Assembly (NCBI GenBank): GCA_013204495.1
Contig: JABMNQ010000172.1
Coordinates: 1 to 6,793 of the forward strand
Direction: 5' to 3'
DNA: 6,793 bases
From: Candidatus Pelagibacter sp.
GTDB lineage: Bacteria; Pseudomonadota; Alphaproteobacteria; Pelagibacterales; Pelagibacteraceae
The position numbers and the translations under genes were made by a program. Below are positions 4,024 through 6,793 of this stretch, piece by piece; position 1 is the stretch's first letter, and the number at the start of each line of letters is the position of its first letter. The notes beneath the pieces are model-generated. The model saw nothing but the letters and a program-made list of their open reading frames with translations. It was not told where the DNA came from and made no database searches.

Positions 4024-6793
4024 TGTTTATAACAGAAGTAAGTATACGGAGACCGGTTGTTGCATGGGTAATGTCTCTTATATTAATTGTATTTGGAATT
4101 TTTGTTTTTTCTGAGCTGCCTGTAAGAGAAATGCCAGATGGTTTACAGCCTCCTGTAGTGCAAGTTAGAGTGGACTATAAGTCAGCATCTGCATCAATCA
4201 TTGACCAGGAAGTAACTCAAGTAATCGAAGATGTGGTTGGGGGTGCTGAAGGAATAAAAAATATTGATTCAACATCTCAAAATGGCAGTAGTTCTGTAAA
4301 TATTGAATTTAATACTGATATTGATTTAGATGATGCTGCAAATGATATACGAGAAAGAGTTGCAAGAGTAGTCGATAATCTACCTAGTGAAGCTGACGCA
4401 CCCCAGATATTAAAACAAGCTGCTGGGTTTACCACTACAATGTGGTTGGCTGTATCTTCTGCTGATTGGAGTGACTTAGAGCTTGGAGATTACACTGAAA
4501 GATATTTAGTTGACCAGTTTTCAAGCGTTAAAAATGTTGGAAGAATTTTAGTGGGTGGTTTAAGAGAATTAAGCGTTCGGGTTTGGATAGATCCTATAAA
4601 ACTAGCTGCAAATAATTTGACTATTCAAGAGGTTGAGAGAGCATTGAGAAGTGAAAATGTTAGCCTACCCGCAGGTACACTTGAGGCAAATAATATAGAT
4701 TTAACTTTAAACTTAGATAAGTCCTATAATAATATTGATACACTAAAAGAACTGCCAATTAAGATGCTAAAGGATAGTATTGTAAAACTATCTGATGTAG
4801 CCGATGTAGAATTTGGTCCCGTCACCGAAAAAACACTATTTAAAACTCAAATAAAAGAAGCTTTAGATTTAAAAACTGTGGGTATTGGAATTTATGCAAG
4901 AAGTGGTGCTTCAACTGTTGAGCTATCTAAGGAAATAAATAAAAAATTAATTAAAGTTAAAAAAACACTACCTGAAGGAGTAAATATAGAGGTGGCTTTT
5001 AACAGGGCAAACTATGTCGGGTCAGCTATTAATGAGGTTTATAAAACTCTGATAACTGCGTTCATATTAGTAGTCGCAATTATTTATCTATTTCTTGGAA
5101 ATATTAAAGCAGTAATTGTTCCAGCCATTGCTCTTCCTGTAAGTCTAATAGCTTCTTTTTTAGGTCTTTATTTATTTGGACTTTCAATCAATATTTTTGT
5201 CTTGTTAAGTTTTATTTTAGCCATAGGAATTATTACGGATGACTCGGTGATAATGACCGATGCAATTTATTCTCGAATTGAAAAGGGAGAAAATCCTTTA
5301 GTTGCTGCTTACAAAGGGGCAAAACAAATTAGTTTCGCAATTATAGCTACAACTCTAATCCTTCTAGCTGTTTTTATTCCATTAATATTTATTGATGGAA
5401 TTGCAGGAACACTATTTAGAGAAACTGCTATAGCATTATCAGTTTCTATTGTTGTATCGTCATTTGTTGCACTTACACTATCTCCAATGTTGGCAAGTAA
5501 GTTTTTAATTAAACAACCCAAACAAAACATAGTTGTTATTAAATTTGATACTTTTTTTAAATCATTATCAAAATTTTATGAGGAAACTTTAAGTTACTGG
5601 CTAAATAAAAAAAAGATTATAATTTTATTTATTATTTTAACCATTGTAGCTTCGGGTGTTTTATTTACAATTATCAAAAAAGAACTATTACCCATGGAAG
5701 ATAGGGGAATTTATCTTATTATTGGCTCAACAGATGAAGGTAGTTCATTTGAATATACAGAAAAAAAAGCTCAAGATGTTGAGCAAAGATTAATACCTCT
5801 ACTTAAGGCGGAAGATAGCCCTTATAAAAGATTTATTATGCAAGTTCCTGGATTTGGAAGTAATAGAAATTCATTTAATAGCTTTATAATTATTGCACAA
5901 CTCAATGATTGGTCTGATAGAAAAAAAGACTCTCAAACTGTAATGAGAGAAGCTATTGGAAAAATTGTAACTGTTCCTGAAGCGCTAGCTTTTCCAATAT
6001 CCCCTCAATCAATAAGGGTTTCTAATTTTAATAAACCAATTCAAATGGTTGTATTAGGTTCTACTTATGAAGAATTGGAGATAGTTCAAAATTCTATTAT
6101 TTCAGAGCTTAGAAAAAATAAAGAGCTTTCTAGAATAGAGTCAGATTATTCTAGAGACAAACCTGAAATAAAATTAATCATTAATAAGAATAAAGCTAAA
6201 GACTTAGGAATATCAACAGATTCTATTGGTAAAACTTTAGAGACTCTTTACGGTGGAAAAACAGTAACAAAGTTTAATCAACTTGGTAAAGAATATCCAA
6301 TTATACTTCAGCAATACCTGGAAGACCGAAGAAGCAAAGAAGGGCTAGCAAAAATATTCGTGAGATCTGATACAACAGGTAAACTAATTTCTCTTGCAAA
6401 TTTAGTAGAATTTAAAGAGGAAGGTTCGGCAAAGACACTGGCTAGATATAACAGGCAAAGGGCTGTGACTATATCTGCGAATATATCAGAAAACTATACT
6501 CTGACAGAGGCTATAACTTATTTAGAAAGAACGCTTGAGGAAATTGGGGTAGAAAACCAGATTGCATGGAGAGGTCAATCAGAAGAACTTAAAGAAACTA
6601 GCAATGAATTGTTTCTTATTTTTAGTTTAGCTTTCTTAACAGCCTATTTAGTAATGGCTGCAACTTTTAATTCGTTTATTCATCCATTTATTATTATGTT
6701 AACCGTTCCACTCGCTCTATTCGGAGGATTAGTTTTTATTCTATTTTTAAATAGTTCTATTAATATTTTTTCACAAATAGCCCTAGTTATACT
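4023..6793 (+). CDS. RND-family efflux pump inner-membrane subunit (AcrB-like, HAE-1 type), 3' end beyond window
   Basis: The open frame runs 923 codons to the window edge without a stop and was followed codon by codon with no frameshift. It begins M-F-I-T-E-V-S-I-R-R-P, typical of RND pumps. Membrane helix 1 is at about 12-30, a large periplasmic loop at 31-340, helices 2 to 6 at about 343-360, 366-386, 392-412, 438-456 and 468-490, helix 7 at 532-551, a second periplasmic loop to about 861, then helices 8 (863-880) and 9 (889-907) and the start of helix 10. Helix 4 carries the proton-relay pair D406-D407, aligning with AcrB D407 and D408. The partner lysine of helix 10 lies beyond the edge; roughly 100 residues are missing compared with AcrB. 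The pump should export hydrophobic or amphiphilic compounds using the proton gradient; the substrate is unknown. Its ATG overlaps the adaptor stop in TAATG, giving translational coupling. Confidence 0.95.
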   Translation, partial: MFITEVSIRRPVVAWVMSLILIVFGIFVFSELPVREMPDGLQPPVVQVRVDYKSASASIIDQEVTQVIEDVVGGAEGIKNIDSTSQNGSSSVNIEFNTDIDLDDAANDIRERVARVVDNLPSEADAPQILKQAAGFTTTMWLAVSSADWSDLELGDYTERYLVDQFSSVKNVGRILVGGLRELSVRVWIDPIKLAANNLTIQEVERALRSENVSLPAGTLEANNIDLTLNLDKSYNNIDTLKELPIKMLKDSIVKLSDVADVEFGPVTEKTLFKTQIKEALDLKTVGIGIYARSGASTVELSKEINKKLIKVKKTLPEGVNIEVAFNRANYVGSAINEVYKTLITAFILVVAIIYLFLGNIKAVIVPAIALPVSLIASFLGLYLFGLSINIFVLLSFILAIGIITDDSVIMTDAIYSRIEKGENPLVAAYKGAKQISFAIIATTLILLAVFIPLIFIDGIAGTLFRETAIALSVSIVVSSFVALTLSPMLASKFLIKQPKQNIVVIKFDTFFKSLSKFYEETLSYWLNKKKIIILFIILTIVASGVLFTIIKKELLPMEDRGIYLIIGSTDEGSSFEYTEKKAQDVEQRLIPLLKAEDSPYKRFIMQVPGFGSNRNSFNSFIIIAQLNDWSDRKKDSQTVMREAIGKIVTVPEALAFPISPQSIRVSNFNKPIQMVVLGSTYEELEIVQNSIISELRKNKELSRIESDYSRDKPEIKLIINKNKAKDLGISTDSIGKTLETLYGGKTVTKFNQLGKEYPIILQQYLEDRRSKEGLAKIFVRSDTTGKLISLANLVEFKEEGSAKTLARYNRQRAVTISANISENYTLTEAITYLERTLEEIGVENQIAWRGQSEELKETSNELFLIFSLAFLTAYLVMAATFNSFIHPFIIMLTVPLALFGGLVFILFLNSSINIFSQIALVI

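Noticed and set aside
5309..5530. Minus-strand open frame of 73 codons inside the RND pump gene
   Set aside because: It is antisense to membrane helices 5 and 6 of an intact pump frame; no motif or start signal.
1..6793. Search for CRISPR arrays, tRNA genes, insertion sequences, long inverted repeats and strong intrinsic terminators
   Set aside because: No regularly spaced repeats, cloverleaf-like segments, transposase fragments or GC-rich stems followed by T runs were seen by eye; nearly the whole window is coding.

Overview
The window is very AT-rich (around 30% G+C by eye) and densely packed. Lysine is mostly AAA, arginine mostly AGA, intergenic gaps are near zero and several genes overlap. 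The proteins are of proteobacterial type. This fits a streamlined marine alphaproteobacterium of the SAR11/Pelagibacterales kind, but that is an inference from composition and gene style; another AT-rich marine proteobacterium such as SAR86 is not excluded.

Layout. A small DUF1330 protein (62-358, +) carries the only good Shine-Dalgarno sequence in the window. It runs tail to tail, with a 14-bp overlap, into a leftward pair: a DMT/EamA permease (973-1857, -) followed by a single-domain HhH-GPD DNA glycosylase of the AlkA type (345-980, -), which overlap by 8 bp. A 35-bp intergenic region (1858-1892) separates this pair from a rightward four-gene run: msrA (1893-2336), a 3-mercaptopyruvate sulfurtransferase (2338-3150), an RND membrane-fusion protein (3154-4023) and an RND inner-membrane pump (4023 to beyond the right edge). 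The gaps in that run are +1, +3 and -1 nt, so it is almost certainly one transcript with translational coupling. No stretch longer than 61 bp lacks a gene.

How the genes may work together. The rightward operon joins methionine sulfoxide repair and thiol/sulfane-sulfur chemistry with a two-component RND exporter. The fusion protein lacks the alpha-helical hairpin that normally sits between the two lipoyl half-motifs, so any docking to a TolC-type channel would have to differ from AcrA. No outer-membrane channel and no regulator lie in the window. The leftward pair couples alkylation-damage repair with a transporter of unknown substrate. No tRNA, rRNA, CRISPR array, insertion sequence or convincing terminator was seen. 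The most unusual features are the hairpin-less adaptor, the short MsrA without the usual C-terminal resolving cysteines, and the near-absence of Shine-Dalgarno sequences.
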